A stretch of DNA of 64,000 nt from NCBI RefSeq assembly GCF_003589595.1, contig NW_020653993.1, positions 6,139,230 to 6,203,229 of the forward strand, written 5' to 3'. The DNA comes from Hyposmocoma kahamanoa. Taxonomy: Eukaryota; Arthropoda; Insecta; Lepidoptera; Cosmopterigidae. Both the position numbers and the translations under genes were made by a program. Positions 1 through 9,100 of the stretch are shown here, piece after piece (position 1 is the stretch's first letter; each line of letters opens with the position of its first letter). The notes beneath the pieces were generated by a model. That model had not been told where the DNA came from. It ran no database searches and worked only from the letters and a program-made list of their open reading frames with translations.

Positions 1-47
1 TTAATTTCATTAAGCAAATTGTTTGCCATTATTATTATTATTAATAT

Positions 48-340
48 TAGAGCTCCTTGTGAAAGAGTTCATGCAGGGTAGCACTGCCACCTTACCTATA
101 TCTGCCGCCAAGCAGTAATGTCAGCATTACTGTTTTCCGGCTTTGAAGGGTTAAGGGTGCTGGTGAAATTACAGGCAAATGGGACTTGTCAACTTATGTC
201 TCAGGATGACAGACGCAGTGGCAGTGCCCCTCAGACCTTTCCGATTTAAAGCTCGGTGTGAGCACTGCAACTGTTATGGACAGGTAGCTTACTTTCGGCG
301 CACGACTTGTTCATCCCGTCACTTGATATTATTTTAAAAA
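48..340 (+). repeat. Family A SINE-like repeat, copy 1
   Basis: First of about 22 copies of the dominant repeat here. The plus orientation begins near GAGCTCCTTGTGAAAGAG, passes through blocks reading CACCTTACCTAT, GGTGCTGGTGAAATTACAGG, GACTTGTCAACTTATGTCTC and GGCAGTGCCCCTCAGA, and ends in a block like TTACCATCAGGCGCACGAC, then TTCGTCCCGTCACTTG and an A-rich tail. That last part resembles the 3' ends of lepidopteran CR1/Zenon LINEs. I infer a short element moved by LINE machinery. No reading frame spans the copies. This copy is near full length and moderately diverged. Confidence 0.75.
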
Positions 341-637
341 ATTCCATAAAATTAGCAATATGTACATACACAATAATGTTATATAAGACCTTCTAGACGT
401 CGTACACAACAAAATAATTTGATTTGAAGCGTTGACTTACAAATATTTGAAGTGTCCATGTAACTTTCCTTAACGTTAAAAACAAAAACAACAACAAAGC
501 AAAAAGAGACTAATTATTATTTATACAAAGATCAAATGAACACAAAGAAAATTCCTTCGACCCGATGTACTCGAACCAACGCCTGTCGCCTCTGCGTAGC
601 CACGTAGCTACATTGGCTAACACATTAGCAAAGAGAC
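341..637. other. AT-rich interval
   Basis: No gene recognised. The stretch 530-610, with the words AAGAAAATTCCTTCGA and TACTCGAACCAACGCC, resembles the tRNA-like family K seen at 8100, 11900 and 15380. Confidence 0.4.
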
Positions 638-735
638 AAAGTTGGGAAACCCTGTAACGCGGATACCATGGACACATACATAGACATCCACAAATTTCAC
701 TCAAACTCACTTCTCCCGACCCGGGAATCCTAATC
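638..735 (-). repeat. Family B tRNA-derived SINE, fragment
   Basis: Reads on the minus strand as the 3' half of family B (full copies at 36222 and 37930). It holds the CCCGGGTC box near 720, the tract TCCACAAATTTCACTCAAACTCAC and GGGAAACCCTGTAACGCGG. The tRNA-like head and the ATT tail are missing. Confidence 0.6.
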
Positions 736-1895
736 CTTTCCAGAATCTTCGCCGTTCTTTAAGGTGTAATCATTGTCGTGGTGTATTTGTTTAGCTATTA
801 TTTTTTAATTTTTCTGGGGTAATTTCATTGACTCGAACTTCACACTTCTTTCGCTGGGTTTATTAGTCAGAAAATGGTGGTTTTTATTCTGTTTCAGAGT
901 ATATTTTGGTGTTCATAATATAAAGGATAGTTTTGAAAACAACTATCGTATATTATGTACAAGACACCCGAGGCACTAGCCTCTCGCAGAACCGGATGAA
1001 GACAAGTGAGAAAGGTCTGTGACAACCCTGTACTCTGGCTGATCTGGGGTCAGAACCTGAACTTATAAGGTTCCTGTGCGCGCATAGGTTATAGTGCCCT
1101 TCTCCTATATCCTAAAGATCGGTAAGGAGGGTTACTATAATCAAAACTAATGTAGATAGATATGGGGCTGTTGTATATTATGTCCTTTGGCTAGGTCACA
1201 GCAATGTCGCAAAACTTGAGCCAACAGTATACTTATTGGCGACTACCCAAAATGAAAATGTCAGGACACAAGTTCTTCGACTACATCTTAATCCGAAATC
1301 TTGATTATAGTATAACAAAAACAAGTAGGGCAACTCCCTCCTATTCGGTGCGTAAATGCTTCATTCGGAGAGTAGGGTTGTCACATCATCATTTTAGTTG
1401 TACCTAAAGGTCGTAAATACAATGTGAAAAAAATGAGGCGTTTATTATATTATTTAATTTAATATATTAAATATTATTATAAATATTATTAATAATATTA
1501 ATATTATTATTATTAAATTATGACATACACGATTCTGACATATCAAATTAAATCAATTATCTTAAATTTATCAATTTGTTGCCTAATTATTGTTTTAAAA
1601 TCGAATCTCAATCCACCAATGTATTATTTTATTATTGTATTTGCTTGCTTTTATTTTAGAAGGCCGAATAGGTTTAAGTTCTGATTTAATTTTTACCATC
1701 AACATGTGTAATGTACCCTACCCTATTTGAAGCGAATAAATGAATTGTTATTATTATTACTTATTTAGCGATCGGCACAGGTCGAATTTTTTTTCCTCAA
1801 CTTCAAAGAACAGAGACAGGAAGGGAAGACTTCCTTATGACGACATTTTTTGTACCAATTAGTTTTTTTTATACATGACAGGCAGATGACTCCAT
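736..1895. other. Unassigned AT-rich interval
   Basis: No gene or recognised repeat. Around 1437-1520 and 1740-1765 there are runs of TTATTA/AATATTA. Short open frames, including one of 67 codons at 1204, have no domain I recognise. Confidence 0.5.
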
Positions 1896-2140
1896 TCCAC
1901 CTGACTTAAAATGGAAAATGGAATCCAAACGTGAAGGAACCTAGTGCAGTGTTGATATAATCACTGCCCAAGCCACCTCCACTTTGCATGCCTACAAGAT
2001 GCCTCTTCACGCCTCGTTTGAAGAACCCCATATTGTAAGACGGAGGGAATATGTGCCCTGGAAGGAAGTTCCATATCTGAACTGTGCGACAGAGGAAGGT
2101 GCCAACAAACCTTTTAATTCGCGATGAAATACGGTTATCG
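1896..2140 (-). pseudogene. CR1/Jockey-type LINE C-terminal relic
   Basis: On the minus strand the frame reads RTVQIWNFLPG, HIFPPSYNMGFF and KRGVKRHLVG. This is the usual end of the reverse-transcriptase polyprotein in CR1/Jockey-group non-LTR retrotransposons, where an arginine-threonine-valine block, a WN-LP block and a FK-GV-RHL block follow one another. Only about 60 codons remain, with no catalytic palm motifs. Its 5' side is cut by a truncated family E MITE at 2139. Clade assignment is an inference from pattern. Confidence 0.65.
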
Positions 2141-2286
2141 CCAAACTCCGCTTTAGTCTTCATTTGTTCGACTGACAGCGCGATACTGCGATGACATTAC
2201 AATTTAAATTTCGAATAGGTTGACTTGGGACATTTTTTTCGTGGTTTTTGTATTAGACCCGTCGTCCATTTATTTGTAAGTCAATG
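2139..2286 (+). mobile_element. Family E hAT-like MITE, truncated copy
   Basis: Matches the right part of the complete copy at 48974-49201, from GCCAAACTCCGCTTTAGTCT to the terminal TTGTAAGTCAATG. The left end is missing and abuts the LINE relic, so no target duplication can be read. Confidence 0.7.
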
Positions 2287-2903
2287 CGAATAGCGCATGC
2301 TATGACCCGCGCTATGCAACATGAGTACACTGCAAGACTATGCCTATATGTTCGTCTATACACGGCGAGTGCAGGGCGCGCACACATACAAGACCCGCTG
2401 CTACAGTTGCATAGAGTTACCATACCTATCTTATTATACTACGTCTTGATCGAGGTCACTAGTTGACTGTAAATTGCTGTCAAATATCTAGTTTGTAGAA
2501 CAGCCCGTATTATTCGGGTGTTCTCCAAGGAGACGGTTTTGTGCCACTGTTACATAAAATGTATTTGAAATCTATTATCTATTTCGACATAGATGAATTA
2601 AAAGGTTTAAACAATAAACAAAATAATACGTACACTAAATACATATACTTAAGTAATACGAAAAAAATATATAATGGTACACATTTTCTATCATTGTTTG
2701 ATAGCATAATATGTTGCTACGGCAGAATATTGAGATTTAAAATTGGCCTAAATCACAATCATTTCAATTATTGAGTACTACTTATTAGATCTCCGTGACA
2801 TTGTTGAAAACAAAAAAAACAACATGTTTCACCTAACTTAGTACGCTGAAGTGCACATTTTCAATATATTTGTATGCCTGTTAAGTAGGGCAAGTGCAAC
2901 TTT
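2287..2903. other. Unassigned interval
   Basis: No recognised gene or repeat. The 2541-2774 frame is low-complexity, rich in lysine, asparagine and tyrosine, and looks like a chance frame in AT-rich DNA. Confidence 0.45.
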
Positions 2904-3133
2904 AGTAGCAATAGAGCTTCTGTGTAAGAGTTCGTCCAGGGAGGTACTGCCACCTTACCTATTTCTGCTGCCAAGGAGAAATGTGAGCATTGTTGCGTTC
3001 CGGTTTGGAAGGGTAAAGGTGCTGGCGAAATTACAGCACATGGGACTTGTCAACATATGTCTTAGGATAACGGTCGCAGTGGCAGTCTAAGATCTTTGCC
3101 ATTTAAAGCTCTGAGTGGCACTGCAGCTGTGTA
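2904..3133 (+). repeat. Family A SINE-like repeat, 3'-truncated
   Basis: Runs from the GTAGCAATAGAGCTTCT head to GCACTGCAGCTGTGTA. It lacks the terminal block, so it stops before the A-rich tail. A short deletion follows GGCAGT near 3084. Confidence 0.7.
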
Positions 3134-3177
3134 AAATAACCAATACTTGAGGTAGGTAAACATTCAATCATGCTTAA

Positions 3178-3405
3178 CATTGACTTACAAATAAATGGAC
3201 GACGGGTCTAATACAAAAACCACGAAAAAAATGTCCCAAGTCAACCTATTCGAAATTTAAATTGTAATGTCATCGCAGTATCGCGCTGTCAGTAGAACAA
3301 ATGAAGACTAAAGCGGAGTGTCGCGCTCTGTATACGATTTTAGCGCCTTACAAGTGCGGACACTTTTTAGCGCGGACCCGACGTCCATATAATTGTAAGT
3401 CAATG
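3178..3405 (-). mobile_element. Family E hAT-like MITE, complete
   Basis: A 228-bp non-coding element bounded by 13-bp perfect inverted ends, CATTGACTTACAA and TTGTAAGTCAATG. It is flanked by the 8-bp direct repeat ATGCTTAA at 3170-3177 and 3406-3413. An 8-bp target duplication with short ends beginning CA fits a non-autonomous hAT element; P-type elements also make 8-bp duplications. It lies inverted relative to the copies at 35845 and 48974. Confidence 0.88.
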
Positions 3406-4312
3406 ATGCTTAAAATGAAACGTACGTACAAGAACGTTACCTAAACTATGGTCGAACTGAATCAATTTCGTTGTGTTCTTACATCTATTCTAAAATACAA
3501 TGTTTTTTCCGCCTTCTAAAAATATACAAAAATATATTTATAACTAGGCATAAACTAAAACGCAAAATTTTACTAGCAAAGTCCATGAACGGCTCTTCGT
3601 CGTTATTGGGGCAGTTTTCGCCATCCTTCTTTCGAACTTAATCTTGCGATGCAATGTAACGTCTTGTTTGTCCAAGAAACATACCGTGGCCAAAAGCACG
3701 TAGTATGAGCTTACTTCTGTAATACCGCATGAAAAGTATGACAATGCCATCTTTGTACAATCTAGCCTAAATGGAATATCTCGTATTGTAAATTCCATAG
3801 AAACAATCTCCACACATATCGGAACATGTACAATCACATCTACATAGATAAAAAGAAGAAAAATAATGAAAAGAAGAAGAGTTTACTTTGCCACTGCCTT
3901 TTTTGGGTACATGGAAGTATGTATGGTATTATAGTATGGTATTCACAGCCTTGACTTTTCCTGCTAAAGGTTACTTCAAGAACTGTTATGTACTTAAACG
4001 AATCTAAATATAACCCTCAACCTTTAAACTTCCTTATATTTATTCGCGTTAGGTTTACCCTAGCAAAGTAGGTCAAACTAGTTACATGATATCGAACAAA
4101 CGGTTGTTAAAGCAGCAACAGATGGACTGTTAAATATAACAAGGACTGTTTTTGTTCAAGGGAACGTGATGATTATTATGTTTGAGAAATATTACAAAAT
4201 ATAAGTGGAAGTGTTAGAATTATTTTGTTACAATCGTTTGTACATCCTTCTTATGAATTTGTGTTCTATTTAAAATGGAATTAGTCATAAATTAGTTCAC
4301 TAATGATCACTG
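3406..4312. other. Unassigned interval
   Basis: No recognised gene or repeat. The minus-strand frame at 3544-3837 (97 codons) has no motif I recognise. Confidence 0.45.
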
Positions 4313-4600
4313 TTTTTTTTTTATGATACCCATTGACGAGACGAACGAATCGTGCGCCTGGTGGACTTCTTCATTTTATCGTATCGATGACATACACTAT
4401 AATAATTGACATAATACCCGCCGATCGTTGACCAAGGTGCGCCTGATGTCAAAAAAATAATGGTATTCCTTCCTTGCAAGTCTGGTAACTCAGAGCTATA
4501 AATCACAAATATTTGAGGGACACTGTTAATGCACCTGTCACCCCGAGACAAAAAGTTAACAAGTTCTAGGTGCCTGTAGTTTCACCAGCACCCCTGAGGC
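4313..4600 (-). repeat. Family A SINE-like repeat, internally altered
   Basis: Starts on the plus strand with a T run and TTATGATACC, then GACGAGACGAACGAATCGTG. After GCCTGGTGG about 120 bp of unrelated DNA (about 4367-4487) interrupts it before AACTCAGAGCT resumes. It ends near TTTCACCAGCACCCCTGAGG, so the head is missing. Confidence 0.65.
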
Positions 4601-5270
4601 CTAGCAATGGGCTCAGTCCATATACATTTATTAGAAGTAGAAAAAGAAAGGAAAGGTAAGGCTGTAACAAAAATAATACAATGATATAAAAAGTTACAAA
4701 CAATATAAACCGCTCCCTACCAGTACTTAAACGCTCTAGGCGCCAAGAGGAACTATACAGTGTGTTGATTTGCTTTCTCGCCGTATTTAAGAAATTAATC
4801 TAATTGTATCTAGTAAAGTTTTGCAAAATTGTCTATAAATTGTACGCACCGCGCGCGGGCAGTGACCCCGATGGGGCCCGAGGTGTTCGAACGATACGTT
4901 ATCTTTCTCGATCGCTTAATTACCTATTTTTTTATTATTATGGTTTCTTTCTTCTCAGGGCAATTTGTCTTACGAATGAATAGTAGACTTTAATCAATGT
5001 GACGATTTCAAGTGTTATTTGCTTACCAATGAAGTAAAGACCATTTGAATTTGAGTTTGTACACAAATTAGAGACAAACACAATTGCAACGTCCGTAAAG
5101 CACACACCCAAATATATAACATTCCAATACAAATATTAAGGATTGAATGATTAAATACAAAACAAACGGTCGTCGGGTCAGAAATATAACCATTCGTGGG
5201 ATTATTTCTGTTCTTTGGTTATAGAGATCACAAATTTTGCGAACAATTTTTTTCAATTTTATTTTCGGAT
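4601..5270. other. Unassigned interval
   Basis: No gene recognised. A short GC-rich stretch at about 4850-4885 contains CGCACCGCGCGCGGG. The rest is AT-rich. Confidence 0.4.
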
Positions 5271-5271
5271 T

Positions 5272-5345
5272 TTCAAGAAAATTGAAATCGTATTCAAAAT
5301 TTGCCATTCACGAGGTTTAAACACGAAGCGAAACAAACACTTTAT
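5272..5345 (-). repeat. Family L repeat, left part
   Basis: Contains TATTCAAAATTTGCCATT, then a GTTTAAA and AACAAAC tract also found at 8640-8720 (same strand) and 60700-60750 (opposite strand). The family continues at 5545 beyond the palindromic insert, which indicates that the insert entered an older L copy. Confidence 0.55.
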
Positions 5346-5543
5346 ATCGAGTTCTTAGGTTTTCGCGATTGTTACACATAGGAAATGAAACTATTTTTCC
5401 GGATTTAAATCGCGTATATTTGTTTATTTGGTTGACAGTCAACCGTAACCATGGGTCCTGTAAAGTGTCCGAAACGTCGGTTTGTTTGAAAAAACAAATA
5501 TACGCGATTTAAATCCGGAAAAATAGTTTCATTTCCTAAACAC
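5346..5543. mobile_element. PLE-like terminal palindrome (family I), copy 1
   Basis: Two perfect 47-bp inverted arms lie at 5379-5425 and 5492-5538. They enclose about 66 bp with GTAACCATGGGTCCTG and GTCCGAAACGTCGG. Related copies lie at 13830, 42003, 55831 and 56655. The arms carry CCGGATTTAAATCGCGTATA. The central box resembles those at the 3' end of the Penelope-like element at 41134, so I infer a terminal (pLTR) remnant of a second PLE family. No coding sequence is present. Confidence 0.6.
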
Positions 5544-5544
5544 T

Positions 5545-5605
5545 TCATACTTATTAAATGTATTGTTATACAGTTTCTGCGTACTTGGGCAACAATAATT
5601 TGCGG
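5545..5605 (-). repeat. Family L repeat, right part
   Basis: Resumes with AAATGTATTGTTATACAG and TTTCTGCGTACTTGGG, matching the words near 8715-8740. It supports insertion of the palindrome into a pre-existing L copy. Confidence 0.45.
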
Positions 5606-5660
5606 TAGTGACGATCGAAATGGATCACTACAACAAAGAAACAAATAGCGCTATGATACA

Positions 5661-5818
5661 CTCATAGCCCCACACTAGGGAAAACCTGTACCGCGGGTAC
5701 CATGGACACACACATAGCCAACCACAAATTACACCCAAACTCACGGAAGAAACAAATGTAATCCCGGGAATTTAGGCCCGGGAATCAAACCCGGAACCTC
5801 TGCGTGGGAGATCAGCAT
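5661..5818 (-). repeat. Family B tRNA-derived SINE, 5'-truncated
   Basis: Contains CATAGCCCCACACTAGGG, CCATGGACACACACATAG, CACAAATTACACCCAAAC and the B-box-like CCCGGGAATCAAACCCGG near 5778. Within the copy CCCGGGAATTTAGG repeats part of the box, a small internal duplication. The tRNA head is incomplete. Confidence 0.65.
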
Positions 5819-5919
5819 ATTTTTTGTAATAACAAGTGACGAGACGAACAAGTCGTACACCTGTTCATAACAGTTGCAGTCCCACTCAGAGCTTTAAATC
5901 GCAAAGGTTTGAGGTCTGC
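5819..5919 (-). repeat. Family A SINE-like repeat, tail fragment
   Basis: Tail end only: TAATAACAAGTGACGAGACG through AAATCGCAAAGGTTTGAGG. It runs directly into a family F fragment; the shared word CCCGTCAATTG lies at the junction. Confidence 0.6.
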
Positions 5920-6043
5920 CCGTCAATTGTTTCGAACTTGGGTTAGCCAATCGGAGCGCAGTTGTCACAGTAATAATGTGGCAGAATAGTTTTCAAACAA
6001 ATAAAAAGACATTTCGTCTCTATTTCTGGTTATAAACTTGATG
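5920..6043 (-). mobile_element. Family F hAT-like MITE, one end
   Basis: Inverted match to the first 120 bp of the complete copy at 58035. It includes CGTCAATTGTTTCGAA, CAATCGGAGCGCAGTTGTCA and the terminal TTTCTGGTTATAAACTTGATG. The other end is lost at the junction with family A. Confidence 0.7.
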
Positions 6044-6225
6044 ATCTAATCATACGAAAAATCATCAACAAAATTGGACTATCTCTCTAACATATTAATA
6101 TACGTTACTTTGCATAATTAGCTGTGTGGTTAAATTCAAATTGGGGTTAATTAACTGCGGTAACTACTATGCTAATAGGGCGTGGGTATGATGTGTGACA
6201 GTGTCACTGGAAATTGTTAGTTTTA

Positions 6226-6920
6226 TACCTCGTCATCCAAATTAATATTATAAATGCAAAAGTAACTCGTTTGTTAAGTTTTCACGCCTTAACCGCTGAA
6301 CCAATATTGATGAATTTTTGTATAGAGATAGATGGGACCTAGAAAAAGAGCGTAGTCTACTTTCTGTTACAAAAATAAATATTAAAGGGGTGAAATAAGG
6401 GATGATAGTTTGTATGGAGAATCAATAAAACTGTAAATGTTAGTGTAGTAGTACTAACAAACAAACGCTACATGCCAAAATACCTATACATTTCAAAGTC
6501 AAATTCTTCGAACAGTGTGTCATGTCCGTGCTCGTCTACGACACCGACACCATCACTCTTACAAAGATGACCGCCGAGAAGTTCCGAGTCGAGTAGAATG
6601 GCATGGAGAGAGCAATGCTTGGAATTTTCTTACGAAACCGAAAAAATGTTAAAAATTTCACGGCAGTCGTGGCGAAGAAAAGGCGGGCGTGGGCAGGCCA
6701 CATTGCGAGAATGGGCGAGACGCGCTGGACAAGGCGCGTACTTGAGTGGAGATCCAGAGTGGAGTGGGCGACACGGAGGTCGGGACTGGGTGAGTCGGGC
6801 AAAAAATTGCCAACAGTGGAAGAAGAGGGAAGAGACCCAAATCCAAGATTGGATTAGAAAACGACTGCCATGATGGTGATAGTAAGCTATTCCAAATATT
6901 TACACAGACGAAGTCCCGGG
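6226..6920 (+). mobile_element. Helitron-like dispersed repeat (family N) with nested RTE relic
   Basis: The left part (6226-6425) reads AAAAGTAACTCG, TTCACGCCTTAACCGCTGAA and CCAATATTGATGAATTTT, a pattern common in lepidopteran intergenic DNA. The right end (about 6890-6915) reads ACGAAGTCCCGGGCACC and then CTAGT. A GC-rich short palindrome just before CTAG is typical of Helitron 3' ends. The RTE relic lies between the two parts. Assignment to Helitrons is an inference; the 5' terminus was not located. Confidence 0.5.
6590..6880 (+). pseudogene. RTE-type LINE C-terminal relic
   Basis: From 6603 the frame reads MERAMLGIFLRNRK, then RRAWAGHIARMGETRWTRRV and LEWRSR. This is the conserved tail of RTE-group reverse transcriptases, where a W-GH-AR block, a RW block and an L-W-PR block follow the palm. 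After about 6780 the expected continuation (DWVSRAKNCQQWKKREE) lies in another frame, so there is at least one frameshift. No palm or endonuclease domain remains. Confidence 0.72.
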
Positions 6921-7383
6921 CACCAAACTAGTTTTATATAATTCAAATTAAAATTTGAACCGAATGAAGAGGCCATAAACAGGCAATAAAATGTAAATGT
7001 CTTTATAGAATACATATAATATGTTTTGTTACAATGTAATAAGGCCGCTTGTTGCACATTTATTTATTATTTTCATACTTTTCTGCATTGCCACTGTAAC
7101 TTTATGTACAATAAATAGTAATTAATTAATTCATGTTAATTGTAAACAGATGTCAATATCTCTGTGAAATATAGATAAAAGTCTTGAGTTCGATTCGCGG
7201 TTGTGATAATTCATGTAATAAATAATATTCATCAGAATTTTAGGCGTTTTAGAAAGTGAACACAACATGCATGCGGATAAGGTGGTATTTAGAATGTATT
7301 AATTCTTTTGGTGCCCGGTTTCGGATCTTTCGTAGGCACTTATTCTTTCTCTGTTAATTTCATAGAAATTGAATACACAGTAA
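6921..7383. other. Unassigned AT-rich interval
   Basis: No gene recognised. Around 7306-7335 a GTGCCCGG and TTTCGTAGGC stretch is slightly GC-rich. Confidence 0.4.
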
Positions 7384-7650
7384 ATGGACGACCAAGTCGT
7401 GCATCTGACGGTAAGCTACAGGCGTGTCCATAACAGTTGCAGTGCCACTCAAAGCTTTAAATCGCTAAGCTCTGAATCGCACTATGACTGCGCCCGTCAC
7501 CCTGAGACATAAGTTGACAAGTCCCATGTGCCTGTAATTTCACCAGCACTCTTACCCTTCAAAACTAGAACACAGTGATGGTGACGTTAAATAGGTAAGG
7601 CAGCATTACTTCCCTGATCCAACTCTTTCACAAGAAACTCTAACGCTGCA
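7384..7650 (-). repeat. Family A SINE-like repeat, near full length
   Basis: Covers tail to head: AAGTCGTGCATCTGACGG, AACAGTTGCAGTGCCACTC, GTCACCCTGAGACATAAG, TTTCACCAGCACTCTTACCC and CAACTCTTTCACAAG. A gap of about 20 bp falls where the GCTTGGCGGCAG block is expected. Confidence 0.75.
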
Positions 7651-8609
7651 CCCTGTGGCATCGTGCCCAGTAGACTGGCAACATTAACTGCCAGGCTTGT
7701 GGTCACCGGAGGTTTCTCAGAGGTTCGCTACAAGTTTCACCTGTGGGTTTCAACCGCAAAAGATACAAAGCTTAGCACTGAGCAAGGTTGGCGTATTTGA
7801 ACCTTTTGCGATTCTCGGCCGCTCTGCCCATAGAACCTGCGCCGCAAGCACATAACATTGGAAGGTGGTACAGTATGACATACCTCAAATTTTTTTCGAG
7901 ATTAAATATTTTATGTGAAAGATTTTCTACATCCAGCCAGCTACAAGCAGCTAACTAGAGATGTCGCTTTAATAATTGTAATTAAAAAATTTATTGACTA
8001 TCACGATGTCTTACTACCATGACGTTCAAATATTTTTTTGTGAAATTAGTCCACTAGTTTGTTATAATTATTATAGGTTGTTATAATTATTAATACAAAA
8101 ATCGAACATAGAGAAAACTTCATTAAATCCGGCTGAATTCGAACCATCGTCTTCAGCATACCAGACCAACGCTATCCCAACTAAGCTACAGAACGAACCG
8201 GTAGACTCAACGAACTTTTCTATGTGTGTTGCAGATCTTTGTTTTTCAACGACTTTTTTGCCGCAGCGCCTTCTGTGAGAAATCTATGAAAGTTTTTATA
8301 TTTTATCAATATTTTACATTTTTTTATTTCGTCCAAATGTTGCCATGTGCATTCTTAAATATGTAGCAAACTTAATTTTAAATATGTATTAAAAATAATT
8401 CCATGATAATACTATTTTTCTCTAAACCACTAAGCAAATCCATTGATCAATTTGTTTCCACTAAATGTGCTACTCCAACTAATCCGCTGCTCTCTGGATT
8501 ATACAGTCCTGTAGGGGGACATCACTGGTGACGTCGCAAGAAATAGGTAGCGTTTAATGACAGAGTGCGTTTATTTCACAACCAATACGTGCTTAACACC
8601 CCTTGCAAA
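7651..8609. other. Interval with tRNA-like family K sequence
   Basis: The stretch 8130-8300 contains AATTCGAACCATCGTC, CCCAACTAAGCTACAG and GCCGCAGCGCCTTCTGTGAG. Similar words recur at 11900-12080 and 15400-15500, so this is a dispersed tRNA-like repeat. The remainder is unassigned. Confidence 0.45.
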
Positions 8610-8740
8610 CGTAGTATGTATACGCTTCTGTAATAAGATTCCGGTTGATATTCAAAATTTGCCATTTACCAAGTTTAAAAGTATTGTGAAACAAACTTTA
8701 TACTAAAGGTTTATTATGCAGTTCCTACGTACTTAGATGA
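8610..8740 (-). repeat. Family L repeat
   Basis: Contains GTATGTATACGCTTCTG, ATTCCGGTTGATATTC, AAAATTTGCCATTTACC and TGCAGTTCCTACGTACTTAG. The opposite-strand counterparts are at 42483-42620 and 60667-60795. It probably belongs to a degraded LINE, but no frame is convincing. Confidence 0.5.
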
Positions 8741-9045
8741 CAAAATAGGTAGAGTGGCACTATTTCCTGTTCGAGCACTTTCATGAGAGCCTATTGCTAT
8801 TATTCCTATTATTATTATATGAAGTCTAACTCCCAACCGGTCACACAAGTCTCTAAGAAAGCCGTCGTGTGTCGCTTTAGCGGCGCCATCTAGTTTTAAA
8901 TATAAAACTAAAATATATAGAAGTCATTAGAGAACTATTCGTATCTACCTCAAAATATTAAGTTTATATTATTATTAACTGCTTGGTGACAAACTTTTTG
9001 AATGCATGAATGCTGTCATGGAATATGTCATGGTTACAACAAATT

Positions 9046-9100
9046 TGATCATAATTATCTTAGAGGATGGAAAAATAATAGTCTAAGATAATTATGATCA
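9046..9100. repeat. Perfect 19-bp inverted repeat (hairpin)
   Basis: TGATCATAATTATCTTAGA at 9046-9064 is the exact reverse complement of 9082-9100, with a 17-base spacer. The transcript of either strand would fold into a 55-nt stem-loop. It could be a small hairpin RNA precursor, the core of a short foldback element or chance in AT-rich DNA; I cannot decide from sequence. Confidence 0.6.

Noticed and set aside
1437..1520. Possible replication origin or matrix attachment site from the AT-rich tract
   Set aside because: Only simple AT runs; nothing specific supports a function.
3544..3837. 97-codon minus-strand frame
   Set aside because: No domain, no context and typical composition of a chance frame.
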